64,000 nt of DNA from Micromonospora sp. NBC_00389 (GTDB lineage: Bacteria > Actinomycetota > Actinomycetes > Mycobacteriales > Micromonosporaceae). The position numbers were made by a program, and so were the translations under genes. The notes under the pieces were generated by a model that was given only the letters and a program-made list of their open reading frames with translations, was not told the origin of the DNA and searched no databases. The first letter of the stretch is position 1, and the number at the start of each line of letters is the position of its first letter. Below are positions 45,859-54,777 of this stretch, piece after piece. The DNA is taken from assembly GCF_036059255.1 (NCBI RefSeq), contig NZ_CP107947.1:6510001-6574000 (forward strand), written 5' to 3'.

Positions 45859-48102
45859 ATGAACCACCCGCAGAACGAAAGGTTGAGCCGACGCCGCGTA
45901 CTGGGCGGAGCAGCCGGACTGGCAGCGGGCGCCGCGGTCGTCGCGGCGGGGCTGCCGTCCGGCGCCGCCGCCGCTCCCCCGCGGACCGCGCCCGACGTCG
46001 CCCGCTGGCACCGGCAGGCGGCGCACGTGACCATCACCCGCGATGACTGGGGTATCCCGCACGTGGTCGGCAGGACCGACGCCGACGCGGTCTTCGGAAT
46101 GATGTACGCCCAGGCCGAGGACGACTTCAACCGGATCGAGAGGAACTACCTGGTGAGCCTCGGCCGCCTCGCCGAGGCCGAGGGTGAGGGTGCGATCTGG
46201 CAGGACCTGCGCCAGCGGCTGTACGTCGACCCCGGGGCGCTGAAGAGGGACTACGCGCAGAGCCCGTCCTGGCTGCGCAAGCTGATGCAGGCCTGGGCCG
46301 ACGGGCTGAACTACTACCTAGCGACACACCCCGAGGTGCAGCCACGTGTGCTCACGCGGTTCGAGCCGTGGATGCCGCTGAGCTTCTCCGAGGGCAGCAT
46401 CGGTGGTGACACCGAGCGGGTGCCGCTCACCCAACTCGAAGCTTTCTACAGCAAGCGCACGGTGCCGATGACCGATGACGAGCGCGGTCTGCTGTTCCGC
46501 GAGCCCAGCGGCTCGAACGGCATGGCGATCGCGCCGAGCCACACGCGTAACGGTCACGCCCTGCTGCTGATCAACCCGCACACCAGCTTCTTCTTCCGCT
46601 CCGAGCAGCACGTGACGAGCCGGGAGGGGCTCAACGCCTATGGCGCGGCCACCTGGGGCCAGTTCTTCATCTACCAGGGCTTCAACCCGAACACCGGCTG
46701 GATGCACACGTCGAGCGGCGTCGACAACGTCGACGAGTTCGCCGAGACGATCGTGACCCGGGCGGACGGCCGACACTCCTACCGCTACGGCAACGCGCTG
46801 CGGCCGGTGACGACGAAGACGATCACGCTGTCGTATCGCACGACGGATGGCGGGCGGGCTCGGCGTAGCTTCACGACCTTCGCCACGCACCACGGCCCGA
46901 TCGTCCGGGAGGCGGACGGCAGGTGGATCGCGTTCGCGCTGATGAACAAGCCGGTCGAGGCGCTGCAGCAGAGCTTCCTGCGCACCAAGACGCGGGACTA
47001 CGCGGACTTCATCCAGGTGGCGGGCCTCAAGGCCAACAGCTCGAACAACACGCTCTTCGCGGACTCGAAGGGTGAGATCGCCTTCCTGGTGCCGCAGTTC
47101 ATGCCGCGCCGCGACGATCGCTTCGACTACCGCAAGCCCGTCGACGGCAGCGACCCGGCGACGGACTGGCGCGGACTGCACAGCCTCCGGAGCCTTCCGC
47201 AGGCGGTGAACCCGAGGAACGGCTGGGCGTTCAACGCGAACAACTGGCCCTGGACCGCGGCCGGCCCGGACAGCCCGGACGCCGCCGACTATCCGCGCTA
47301 CTTCGACCAGGCCGGCGAGAACCCCCGTGGACCGCAGGCGATCCGGGTGCTCACCGCGCGCGACGACTTCACCCCGCAGACGCTCATCGCTGCCGCCTTC
47401 GACACCTACCTCACCGCCTTCGCCCGGCTCGTGCCCGGGCTGATCGCGGCATGGGACAGGCTGCCCGGGGGCAACCAGCAGAAGGCGGCGCTCGCCGACC
47501 CGATCGGCCTGCTACGCGGCTGGGACTACCGCTGGAGCGCGCAATCGACCGCGACGTCGCTGGCCGTGTTCTGGGGCGAGGCGCTCTGGGCGCCGCTGGC
47601 CCAGGCGGCGAGAGACGCGGGCATGTCGATGTGGGACTACCTGGCCGAGCGCGCCACCGATGCGCAGCGACTCACCGCGCTCGAAGCGGCGACGCAGCGG
47701 CTGACGCAGGATTTCGGCAACTGGCAGGTGCCCTGGGGCGAGATCAACCGCTTCCAGCGCAACGACGGCGCGATCGTCCAGACGTTCGACGACGCCAAGC
47801 CGAGCAGGCCGGTGCCCTTCACCTCCGCGCAGTGGGGCTCGCTCGCCTCCTTCGGGGCGAGGCGCTACCCGGGAACGAAGCGCTACTACGGCACCAGCGG
47901 CAACAGCTTCGTGGCGGTCGTGGAGTTCGGCCCGAGGCTGCGCGCCTGGGCCGTGACGGCGGGGGGCGCGAGCGGCCACCCGGACTCGCCGCACTTCAAC
48001 GACCAGGTCGAACGCTACGCGAGCGGCAACCTCCGGCCCGTCTACTTCTATCCGGAGGACCTCAGGGGCCATGTCGAGCGAAGCTACCGGCCGGGTAGGT
48101 GA
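45859..48102 (+). CDS. Tat-exported penicillin acylase-family (Ntn) hydrolase
   Basis: 747 aa from ATG 45859 (GTG 45847 also possible). Twin-arginine signal SRRRVLGGAAGLAAGAAV, then the A-chain (VTITRDDWGIPHVVGRTDAD). The chain break precedes the catalytic Ser at GSNGMAIAPS (about residue 219), followed by the B-chain with the oxyanion Asn (LKANSSNNTLFADSKG) and GWAFNANNWPW. The family self-cleaves at the Ser to form an N-terminal nucleophile amidase acting on beta-lactams, acyl-homoserine lactones or lipopeptides. The specificity cannot be told; secreted actinomycete members often act on AHLs or echinocandin-like lipopeptides. Confidence 0.92.
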   Translation: MNHPQNERLSRRRVLGGAAGLAAGAAVVAAGLPSGAAAAPPRTAPDVARWHRQAAHVTITRDDWGIPHVVGRTDADAVFGMMYAQAEDDFNRIERNYLVSLGRLAEAEGEGAIWQDLRQRLYVDPGALKRDYAQSPSWLRKLMQAWADGLNYYLATHPEVQPRVLTRFEPWMPLSFSEGSIGGDTERVPLTQLEAFYSKRTVPMTDDERGLLFREPSGSNGMAIAPSHTRNGHALLLINPHTSFFFRSEQHVTSREGLNAYGAATWGQFFIYQGFNPNTGWMHTSSGVDNVDEFAETIVTRADGRHSYRYGNALRPVTTKTITLSYRTTDGGRARRSFTTFATHHGPIVREADGRWIAFALMNKPVEALQQSFLRTKTRDYADFIQVAGLKANSSNNTLFADSKGEIAFLVPQFMPRRDDRFDYRKPVDGSDPATDWRGLHSLRSLPQAVNPRNGWAFNANNWPWTAAGPDSPDAADYPRYFDQAGENPRGPQAIRVLTARDDFTPQTLIAAAFDTYLTAFARLVPGLIAAWDRLPGGNQQKAALADPIGLLRGWDYRWSAQSTATSLAVFWGEALWAPLAQAARDAGMSMWDYLAERATDAQRLTALEAATQRLTQDFGNWQVPWGEINRFQRNDGAIVQTFDDAKPSRPVPFTSAQWGSLASFGARRYPGTKRYYGTSGNSFVAVVEFGPRLRAWAVTAGGASGHPDSPHFNDQVERYASGNLRPVYFYPEDLRGHVERSYRPGR

Positions 48103-48183
48103 TCACTCGCCCACAGTCAGGTCGTCGACGCCGTCGCGTGCCCAGGCCGGCCATCCGGTCGGGCACGCCTCGGCGCCGGCTGC

Positions 48184-48372
48184 CTACTCCTCCGGGATGC
48201 CCGGCCCGACCTCGCCACGCCTCAGCTGCTCGGCGTTGCGGTCGGCTTCGCTGTTGGCGTGCGCCGCCCCGGCGCCCGGGTCTCTGGTTCGGCGTCCTTC
48301 GGCGTCCTGATACACCTCGCCGCTTTCGAGTGCATCCTCCTGCTGCCGCCGGCTCTGCTCAGGTGTGGTCAC
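48184..48372 (-). CDS. Small hydrophilic protein, 62 aa
   Basis: GTG 48372 opens a short gene encoding a very hydrophilic, charged peptide (TTPEQSRRQQEDALESGEVY, DRNAEQLRRGEVGPGIPEE) with no hydrophobic core and probably largely disordered. It is divergent from the decarboxylase with 61 bp between. No family is recognised; similar short Glu/Arg/Gln-rich proteins occur in actinomycetes and are sometimes stress-induced. Confidence 0.55.
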   Translation of the reverse strand: MTTPEQSRRQQEDALESGEVYQDAEGRRTRDPGAGAAHANSEADRNAEQLRRGEVGPGIPEE

Positions 48373-48433
48373 AACGCCCGGTTACCCTGCACCCACAGCA
48401 GCAAACGGCAAGATCCAGACTATCCTCCGGGCC

Positions 48434-49963
48434 ATGACCTCGATTCCACCCGATCGGCGCGGCGTCGACTCGGCCCTGGACCCCTCCACGGAGCAGATCC
48501 GGGACATGGTGGCCCGATCCGTCGACTGGGTCACCGCCCACCACGACTCGATCCGTGACCTGCCCATCGCCCCGCGCACCTCCGCCGCCGCGCTGAAGGA
48601 GACGCTCGCCGAGCCCCTGCCCGTCGAGGGCCGTGACTTCGCCGACCTGCTCAGGGTCTTCCGTGAGGTGGTTGTGCCCGGCACCCGGCACAACGGGCAT
48701 CCCCGCTTCTTCGGGTACGTCTCGGCGCCGGGCACCGCCGTCGCCTCGGTGGCCGACTTCCTCGCGTCGGCGCTGAACGCCAACCTCACCGCGTGGCGGT
48801 CGGCACCGGCTCCCGCCGAACTGGAGCATGTGGCCATCGACTGGATCAAGGAGGCCCTCGGCTGCGACCCCGGTGCCGGAGGCCTGTTCATGAGCGGCGG
48901 TTCGATGGCTAACTTCACCGCGCTCGCCGCCGCCCGACACCGCCACTGCGGTGACACGGTCGCCACCCACGGGGCGGCCGCCCACCCGGCGCCGCTGCGC
49001 GTCTACGCCTCCACCGAGACCCACCACTCGATCCACAAGGCCGCCGCGCTGCTCGGCATCGGGCGGACGAACGTCCGCGACATCCCGGTGGACGCCCGTT
49101 TCCGGATGGACGTCGACGCCCTCGTCCGCGCTATCGAGGAAGACCGGGCCGCCGGGGCGGAACCGCTCTGCGTGGTGGCGAACGCCGGCACCGTCGTCAC
49201 CGGCGCGGTCGACCCGCTCGCCGACATCGCAGCGGTCGCGCGGGAGTACGGGTTGTGGATGCACGTCGACGCCTGCTATGGCGGCTTCGCGCGGCTCTCC
49301 CCCACGGCCCGTCCGCTCTTCGACGGCCTGTCCGAGGCCGACTCGATCTCCCTCGACCCGCACAAGTGGCTCTACCTGCCCGCGGACTGCGGCTGTCTCA
49401 TCTACCGCGACCCCGAGGCGGCGCGGCCCGCCTTCAGCCTGGACGCCGACTACACCCGGGTCACGCAGACCGAACCGGCCGAGGCCTTCGCCTTCTGGGA
49501 CTACGGCCCCGATCTGTCCCGACGATTCCGGGCACTCAAGGTCTGGATGACGCTGGCGCACGCCGGTTCGCGAGCTGTCGGCGACGCGATCGAGAGCAAC
49601 CTCGACTGTGCCCGGCACCTGGCCGAACTCGTCGAGGGCAGGGCCGACTTCGAGCTGCTCGCCCCGGTCGAACTCTCCATCTTCTGCTTCCGCTACCTGC
49701 CGCCGAACGCACGGGCCGGCTCACGGTCGCGCACCGAAGAGGAGCAACTCGACCGCCTCAACGAACGGATCATGCTGGCAGTCCAGCAGGCCGGCAGCTC
49801 GTACCTGTCGAACGCCACCGTCAACGGCCGCTTCGCGCTGCGCGGCTGCGTGCTCAACTACCGCACCACGCGGCGCGACATGGAGATCCTGCTCGACGAC
49901 GTACGCCGCGCCGCCGAGCAGGTGGTCGAGAAGACCCCTGAAGACTCGACGGACGCGGCGTAA
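48434..49963 (+). CDS. PLP-dependent group II amino-acid decarboxylase
   Basis: 509 aa from ATG 48434; the GTG at 48365 would add 23 residues that overlap the small gene's start. Motifs of the aromatic-L-amino-acid/glutamate decarboxylase family: HPRFFGYVSAPGT, GLFMSGGSMANFTALAAAR, TETHHSIHKAAALLGIG, HVDACYGGF and SLDPHKWLYLPADCG with the PLP Lys in DPHKW. C-terminal LNYRTTRRDMEILLDDV is typical. Likely substrates are tyrosine, DOPA, tryptophan or aspartate; sequence alone does not decide. Full length and monocistronic. Confidence 0.9.
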   Translation: MTSIPPDRRGVDSALDPSTEQIRDMVARSVDWVTAHHDSIRDLPIAPRTSAAALKETLAEPLPVEGRDFADLLRVFREVVVPGTRHNGHPRFFGYVSAPGTAVASVADFLASALNANLTAWRSAPAPAELEHVAIDWIKEALGCDPGAGGLFMSGGSMANFTALAAARHRHCGDTVATHGAAAHPAPLRVYASTETHHSIHKAAALLGIGRTNVRDIPVDARFRMDVDALVRAIEEDRAAGAEPLCVVANAGTVVTGAVDPLADIAAVAREYGLWMHVDACYGGFARLSPTARPLFDGLSEADSISLDPHKWLYLPADCGCLIYRDPEAARPAFSLDADYTRVTQTEPAEAFAFWDYGPDLSRRFRALKVWMTLAHAGSRAVGDAIESNLDCARHLAELVEGRADFELLAPVELSIFCFRYLPPNARAGSRSRTEEEQLDRLNERIMLAVQQAGSSYLSNATVNGRFALRGCVLNYRTTRRDMEILLDDVRRAAEQVVEKTPEDSTDAA

Positions 49964-49984
49964 CGCGCGTCAGCGTGGCGGCCG

Positions 49985-52147
49985 TCAGATGGCGGCGGTG
50001 CCCGTCAGCTCATCGCGGACCTCGCGGCGGTCAGCATCGACGTCGGGTGCCTTCGCGAGGTGAGCCGGAGGGGCCGCCTTCGTCGACTTTTCCCGGCGCC
50101 GCAGCCAGAGGTCGACCACGAGGTTCAGCGCAAGGCCGATCACACCCCAGATCGCGATGACCAGCAGGTTCCGGCCGACCCCGTTGCCGTCGAAGTAGAT
50201 CAGGGATCGAGCGGTGTCGACTGCGGCCGGCAGCGGCAGGATGTCCTGCAGATGCCGGAACAACTCGGGCACCATGTACACCGAGAGTCCGCCGCCGGAC
50301 GCCGGCACGCCCGCCAGCATCAGCACGACCATCACCGGGATGATGGCGGCCAGGCCGAGGGTACGTGTGAAGACAGCGGTGGCGAGGGACACGGCGAGGA
50401 TGGTCGCCGCGCCGAATCCGATCATCTCCCAGGCGTGCCCGTTGACCGCGCCGATGATGACGTCGAAGAGCACCCACAGCCACACGGACATGCCGATCGC
50501 CCAGCCGCCGAGCAGCGGCAGGAACTGGCGCAGGCGCTTGAGCTCCGGCGCACCGCCGCGCAGTACGGCCAGCATCAGGAACCCGGCCATGATCCACGAC
50601 ATGCCGACGTACAGGCTGTTGCTGCCCATGGTGTCGGTGTCCGTGAGTGGCGTCACGTCGGTGGTCGTCAACGGGGCCTGCTGCTGGGCGGAGATCTGCT
50701 GGAACATCGCCTGCACCGCGCTCTGCTGGCTGACCCCGGCAGCTGAGGAGGTGTAGAGCGTCGCCGCGGCGTCGGGCGCCGTGGGCAGGACGTAGGCGGC
50801 GACCACGTCCTGGGAGCGGATCCGGTCGGTGGCGTCGTCGACCGACGTGGCCACGCCGACGTCGAGGATGTCGCCCAGGTTCGACCTGAGTCCGGTGGCG
50901 ACCTGGTCGGCCTGCTGCGCGTTGGCGCTGACCACGATGACGGGAAGGCTGTGCACCTGCGGCTTGTGCATGGAGAAGCCCATCAGGCCGACCACCATCA
51001 CCAGGATCGACAGCGGGAAGGCCGCCACCGCCAGGTACCGCGTCCACAGCGGTCGATTCGGACCACCGGCCAGCGCCGGCATCGGCGTGCCGGGGTGGAC
51101 GCCCGGTGCCACGCCCGGAATCGCCTTCCCGCTGACGCGCTCCTTGAGCAGGGACAGCAGCAGCCCCGCGACCAGCCAGATGGCGAGCGTCAACAGGTGC
51201 CCGCCGGCGCCGCGACCGTCGAAGTAGAGCAGCGAGCGCAGTGCTTCCCCGGCGGCCGGCAGGGGAAGGACGCCGTGCAGGAACTGGAAGAAGCCAGGCA
51301 TCACGTCGATCGACAGCGCCAGGTTCGACGACGGCATGCCGAACACGACGTACAGCAGCATGCCGACCAGGACGGCGAGCGGACCCATCAGCTTGGTGAA
51401 CAGCAGCTGGGCCGCGCCGACAGCGCCGACGGTGAGCATCCCGACGCCGAGGAACTGCAGATAGTGGCCTTCGACTGCGCCGACGATCGGCCCGAGGATG
51501 AGCCAGATGATCGTGCTGGTGGCCGCCGCCCAGCCGGTCAGCAGCGGCACGAACCGCCGCAGCGCCAGCAGGTGCGGGGTGGCGATCACCAGCAGGCTCA
51601 GGGGGACGTACCCGGCCAGCATCATGCCCATGGCGGCGAACAGCACCGAGATGCCGGCCAGGTCGCCCTCGGGCAGCGGGGCCACGTCCTGAGTGGTGGT
51701 GGTCCAGTCCTGCTGCACGGCGATCGGGGCAAGTAGTTGCTGGGCGGTGGTGGCCTGGGAGGCGCCAGCCGCCATCGCGGTGTAGACGGTCGCCTCGCGG
51801 GAACCGGCGGCCGGGATCTCGATCGCCCCGGCGATCTCACGTTCTTCGAGCAGCTCGACGGCATCACTGCCGGAGGGGACCAGGCGTGCGTCGACGGCCT
51901 GGCCTGGCGCGGAGTTCAGCCCGTCGACGACTGCCTGAGCCTGCGCGCCCGATCCCACCACGGCCACCGGCATGTCTCGCGGCTGCGGGGAGTGCATGGT
52001 GGCCACGTAGGTGGCGAACATCATCGTGACCATGAGGAACGGCATCACGAAGAGAGCGACATACCGGGCGATCCGGGTCTTGCGGTCCTCGACAGGCGGG
52101 CCGGTGCCAGCCTCGGCGGCGGGAGCAGAAATGGCCGAGCTGTCCAA
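49985..52147 (-). CDS. Duplicated DUF3533/ABC-2-like membrane protein
   Basis: 720 aa from TTG 52147, with GGAG seven bases upstream. Two similar halves (about 1-355 and 360-700) repeat the same plan: one TM (RYVALFVMPFLMVTMMFATY / RYLAVAAFPLSILVMVVGLM), an extracytoplasmic domain with VVGSGAQAQAVVDGL / VVSANAQQADQVATGL, AGASQATTAQ / AGVSQQSAVQ and VAPLPEGD / VTPLTDTD, then about five TMs with LPLPAAGEALRSLLYFDG / LPLPAAVDTARSLIYFDGNG. This is the fold of ABC-2 permeases and YhgE/DUF3533 proteins, but no ATPase gene is nearby. It probably moves or senses a hydrophobic compound, under control of the divergent TetR regulator. Confidence 0.85.
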   Translation of the reverse strand: MDSSAISAPAAEAGTGPPVEDRKTRIARYVALFVMPFLMVTMMFATYVATMHSPQPRDMPVAVVGSGAQAQAVVDGLNSAPGQAVDARLVPSGSDAVELLEEREIAGAIEIPAAGSREATVYTAMAAGASQATTAQQLLAPIAVQQDWTTTTQDVAPLPEGDLAGISVLFAAMGMMLAGYVPLSLLVIATPHLLALRRFVPLLTGWAAATSTIIWLILGPIVGAVEGHYLQFLGVGMLTVGAVGAAQLLFTKLMGPLAVLVGMLLYVVFGMPSSNLALSIDVMPGFFQFLHGVLPLPAAGEALRSLLYFDGRGAGGHLLTLAIWLVAGLLLSLLKERVSGKAIPGVAPGVHPGTPMPALAGGPNRPLWTRYLAVAAFPLSILVMVVGLMGFSMHKPQVHSLPVIVVSANAQQADQVATGLRSNLGDILDVGVATSVDDATDRIRSQDVVAAYVLPTAPDAAATLYTSSAAGVSQQSAVQAMFQQISAQQQAPLTTTDVTPLTDTDTMGSNSLYVGMSWIMAGFLMLAVLRGGAPELKRLRQFLPLLGGWAIGMSVWLWVLFDVIIGAVNGHAWEMIGFGAATILAVSLATAVFTRTLGLAAIIPVMVVLMLAGVPASGGGLSVYMVPELFRHLQDILPLPAAVDTARSLIYFDGNGVGRNLLVIAIWGVIGLALNLVVDLWLRRREKSTKAAPPAHLAKAPDVDADRREVRDELTGTAAI

Positions 52148-52214
52148 GGGGATACTCCAGGCGGGTTGCGGGAGGCGTCTGCGTCACACGCGGAACGGAA
52201 GGCTTGCCCCGCGT

Positions 52215-52250
52215 AAGCCACGTGACTTATAAGAGTAAGTCACGTGGCTT
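52215..52250. promoter_or_regulatory. 36-bp palindromic TetR operator
   Basis: AAGCCACGTGACTTA (52215-52229) and TAAGTCACGTGGCTT (52236-52250) are perfect 15-bp arms around TAAGAG. Each arm contains CACGTG, so it could hold two overlapping dimer sites. It lies in the 170-bp gap between the membrane-protein gene and its divergent TetR gene, and should control both. Confidence 0.85.
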
Positions 52251-52317
52251 GTAATGTCTTGGAACGGCTACCTTGATGTAGATCACACCGCCACGCCACC
52301 TAGAGGAGAGGGCTGCG

Positions 52318-52980
52318 ATGACCCAGGCAGAACCGGCTCGAACCGCGCTGCTCGACGCGGCAGAGCGCCTATTCGCCGGGTCCGGCATCGCGCAGATCTC
52401 CGACCGCAAGGTGGCCGAGGCCGCCGGAAACACCAACCATTCCGCGGTGCGGTACTACTTCGGAGGCCGGGACGGGCTGTTGCACGCGCTGATCCTTCGC
52501 CATGCGGCCGCGCTGGAAGAACCGCGCCGGGCGATGTTCGAACACTCCGACTCGGTTCTCGGCGACGTCCGCAGCCTGGTCATGCCGACCATGAAGGTGC
52601 TCGCCGGGCTACCGCAGCCGACCTGGCGCGCCCGGTTCCTCGGTCAGGCCCTGCACGATCCGGCCACCAGGCCACTCCTGATCGAAGCCGCGGACGCCGT
52701 GCCCACCGCGAGAATGATCGTCCGGTCACTCGCAGCGCGCCTCGAGCACCTGGACCCGGACATCGTGGCCGCCCGGGCGGGGCTGATCACCATGATCGTC
52801 TCCACGGCCGCCGCCGAGGTCGAGGCCCGCACCGAACGCAGCGGTCAGGATGCCCGCTGGGCGTCAGTGGGCGACTTCCTCTGCGACGCCATCGCCGGCA
52901 TGCTGCTCGCCCCCGTCACCCGGGCGACCAGCAGTAACCCGCTCACCGAGGACCCCGCATCCGCCGACACCGCGGGGTGA
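52318..52980 (+). CDS. TetR-family regulator of the divergent membrane protein
   Basis: 220 aa from ATG 52318 (GAGGAGAGG upstream). HTH: RTALLDAAERLFAGSGIAQI, RKVAEAAGNTNHSAVRYYFG; the C-terminal domain is the longer 'TetR_C' type seen with efflux genes (FLGQALHDPATRPLLIEAAD). The last 25 residues are a disordered tail. The palindrome at 52215-52250 is its obvious operator, with repression lifted by a ligand that the membrane protein exports (inference from arrangement). Confidence 0.92.
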   Translation: MTQAEPARTALLDAAERLFAGSGIAQISDRKVAEAAGNTNHSAVRYYFGGRDGLLHALILRHAAALEEPRRAMFEHSDSVLGDVRSLVMPTMKVLAGLPQPTWRARFLGQALHDPATRPLLIEAADAVPTARMIVRSLAARLEHLDPDIVAARAGLITMIVSTAAAEVEARTERSGQDARWASVGDFLCDAIAGMLLAPVTRATSSNPLTEDPASADTAG

Positions 52981-52989
52981 CCACCGCGT

Positions 52990-53040
52990 CGACCCGCGGC
53001 TCCGGCCGAGGGCGCGTTCAACCAGACGGCAGGAGCGGAC
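52990..53040 (+). repeat. 51-bp direct repeat, left copy
   Basis: Matches 54727-54777 with three mismatches. The right copy is the 3' end of the NIPSNAP gene, so this copy is a stray piece of such a 3' end. The pair brackets the CHRD gene. Confidence 0.85.
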
Positions 53041-53175
53041 AACGGGCCAGCCGCCGTGCAGACTGAACCGGATCTGGTCGACCGGCCCCGACCGCCTTGG
53101 TGCCGCTGTACGCAGCTGCTGCCGCTGAGGTCGCCGGCGGTGGTCGACGTGGCGGCGGGTGGGCCGACGCATGGC

Positions 53176-53208
53176 GGAACGCCCAACCCGTCAAGGGTTG
53201 GGCGTTCC
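53176..53208. terminator. Strong convergent hairpin
   Basis: GGAACGCCCAACCC (53176-53189) pairs perfectly with GGGTTGGGCGTTCC (53195-53208) across GTCAA: a 14-bp stem downstream of the CHRD stop and facing the TetR gene. No T-tract, but the most stable hairpin in this gap. Confidence 0.75.
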
Positions 53209-53246
53209 CCCCGTCGCGAGGCGACAGGTCACTTCTCGTCGTTGGG

Positions 53247-54089
53247 TCAAGCGTCCCCGTGGTCGTGGCCCTTGTCCCGGTCCTCGTCGCCCTTGTCGTC
53301 GTGGCCCTTGTCCCGGTCCTTGTCGCCCTTGTCGTCGTGGCCCTTGTCCCGGTCCTCGTGGTCCCGGTCCCAGTTCTTCTTGAACTCGTTCCAGTCCCGG
53401 TCCTCGTCACTGCTCCACCACGAGTTCCGGTCCTCGTCCTTGTCGCGGCTCCGGTTCTGGTCCCGCTTGTCGTCGCTCTTGATCTGGCCGCGGATTTCGC
53501 CGTTCGGGTACTTCTTGGTGTGCACGTTCACGTAGGTGACGCCGGCCTCGATCGCGTCGACGAGTTCGTCGAACTCGCCCGGCTCGATGCCCTGGTCGGC
53601 GGGGCCGACCACGTCATCGGGCTTGATGGTCCCCTTGATGGTGGCTGGGGCCTGGGGGCAGGACTGGACGTCGTGCGACGCGCCGCCCTTCGCGTCCTTC
53701 AGGTTGGAGCACAGGAAGACGGCGATGCCGCCGCTCTGGTGCCTCCCTCCGAAGTGGATGTGGGCCTGCTGGACGTCCTTCAGGTCCTCGTAGCTCAGCT
53801 TGAACTCGATCTTCTTGTCCCGCTCGTCGATCGTGGCTTCGAACTGGCCGGAGCCGGGCGTCGAGATCGGCTTTGGATCTTCCTCGAAGCCGCTGAGCTT
53901 GGCCCGGACGTTCACCTCCTTACGGTCCCGCGAGTCGCTCCAGTCCCGCGAGTCGCGGGAGTCGTGCGAATCCCGCTTGTCGCCCGAGTCGTCCCGGCCG
54001 TCGCCCATGGCGGCGGTACCGATGGCGGTTACCGCCACCGCTGCGCTGGCCGCCATCGCGACCGCCCAGAGTCGGGTACGTCCCATCAT
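53247..54089 (-). CDS. Secreted CHRD-domain protein with charged repeat tail
   Basis: 280 aa from tandem ATGs at 54089 (GGGAGC upstream). Signal peptide LWAVAMAASAAVAVTAIGTA, an Asp/Arg/Ser stretch (residues 32-50), then a CHRD domain (VRAKLSGFEEDPKPISTPGS, IEFKLSYEDLKDVQQAHIHF, IAVFLCSNL, VNVHTKKYPNGEIRGQIKSD). The last 80 residues are a low-complexity Asp/Arg/Lys tail ending in three near-identical units of the type DRDKGHDDKGDE. CHRD domains, named from chordin, are found alone in bacterial secreted proteins of unknown function. The tail should be disordered and strongly charged, possibly metal- or polymer-binding (inference). Confidence 0.88.
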   Translation of the reverse strand: MMGRTRLWAVAMAASAAVAVTAIGTAAMGDGRDDSGDKRDSHDSRDSRDWSDSRDRKEVNVRAKLSGFEEDPKPISTPGSGQFEATIDERDKKIEFKLSYEDLKDVQQAHIHFGGRHQSGGIAVFLCSNLKDAKGGASHDVQSCPQAPATIKGTIKPDDVVGPADQGIEPGEFDELVDAIEAGVTYVNVHTKKYPNGEIRGQIKSDDKRDQNRSRDKDEDRNSWWSSDEDRDWNEFKKNWDRDHEDRDKGHDDKGDKDRDKGHDDKGDEDRDKGHDHGDA

Positions 54090-54754
54090 TGCTGCTCCCT
54101 TCTCCGTGGAGTCCTGAGCCGCGGGATCACCGGCGGACGAACCACTCGTGACCGGACTCAGGCAGGCAAAGGTGCCGTGCGCCGGAGGTCGTTGTCGTCG
54201 AGACCGTCCCGCGCTCGGTTCGATTGGCACCCTTTGTGAAATTGTTCCACGTTCGCGGCAAACATGAGCCAGCTTCCCTGATCCGACCGTCAGGGATCTT
54301 CGGGAGGTGTGGAGCAGGCTGGGTGCTGTGCGGCCCGCCCGGGCGGTTCGACGGGGCCGAGGCCCTTGGTGGACGCGCCCCATCGGGTCCTCGCCGTGCC
54401 GCATCTTTTGGGCCTCTGCCGCGCCCTCGCACCACTGGTGCGGCATGGGGGCGATCGACTCGTTGTCGGCGATGTCGCCGTATCCCGACGCGGGGATGCC
54501 CAGTGTCGGCGATCTGGAATTGACCATCACCTGGCGTGCGACCGGCTGCACCCGTGCGGGCGGTACCCTCCGGCGTGCTCATCCGGCCCGACGGCCGCGA
54601 AGACGTACGGCGCCCGTCCCGCCCGGGCTCGCCGCGTCGATCAGGTTGGGTACGTGGGGCAGGCCCTGGCTGCGCGGGTCCATGGGGTCCTCGCCTGCCG
54701 GAGGCACGGCGCGGTGACCCTCACGCCGACCCGCAGCTCCGGCCGACGGCGCGT
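54090..54754. other. Gene-poor region with fragments
   Basis: 665 bp holding no complete gene. It contains the CHRD promoter (probably near 54110-54240, where AT content rises around TTTGTGAAATTGTTCC), an amidase fragment and the right copy of the 51-bp repeat. The minus strand at about 54400-54510 reads PASGYGDIADNESIAPMPHQ and CEGAAEAQKMRHGEDPMG, which is protein-like but unrecognised and could be another fragment. The mix of partial sequences suggests repeated small rearrangements. Confidence 0.6.
54623..54699 (-). pseudogene. 77-bp fragment of the amidase gene
   Basis: Identical with one mismatch (G for T) to 58647-58723 inside the amidase gene, same orientation. It corresponds to amidase residues AGEDPMDPRSQGLPHVPKL and the next few. 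Nothing on either side matches the amidase, so it is an isolated copied or leftover segment. Confidence 0.9.
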
Positions 54755-54777
54755 TCAATCAGACGGCAGGAGCGGAC
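54727..54777 (+). repeat. 51-bp direct repeat, right copy
   Basis: Covers the last codons of the NIPSNAP gene (LLPSD and stop) and the sequence just after it. The partner is at 52990-53040, with three mismatches. Confidence 0.85.

Noticed and set aside
53260..53360. Short regular repeats resembling a CRISPR array
   Set aside because: Units are in frame with the CHRD gene and encode D/K/R-rich repeats; there are no unique spacers or cas genes.
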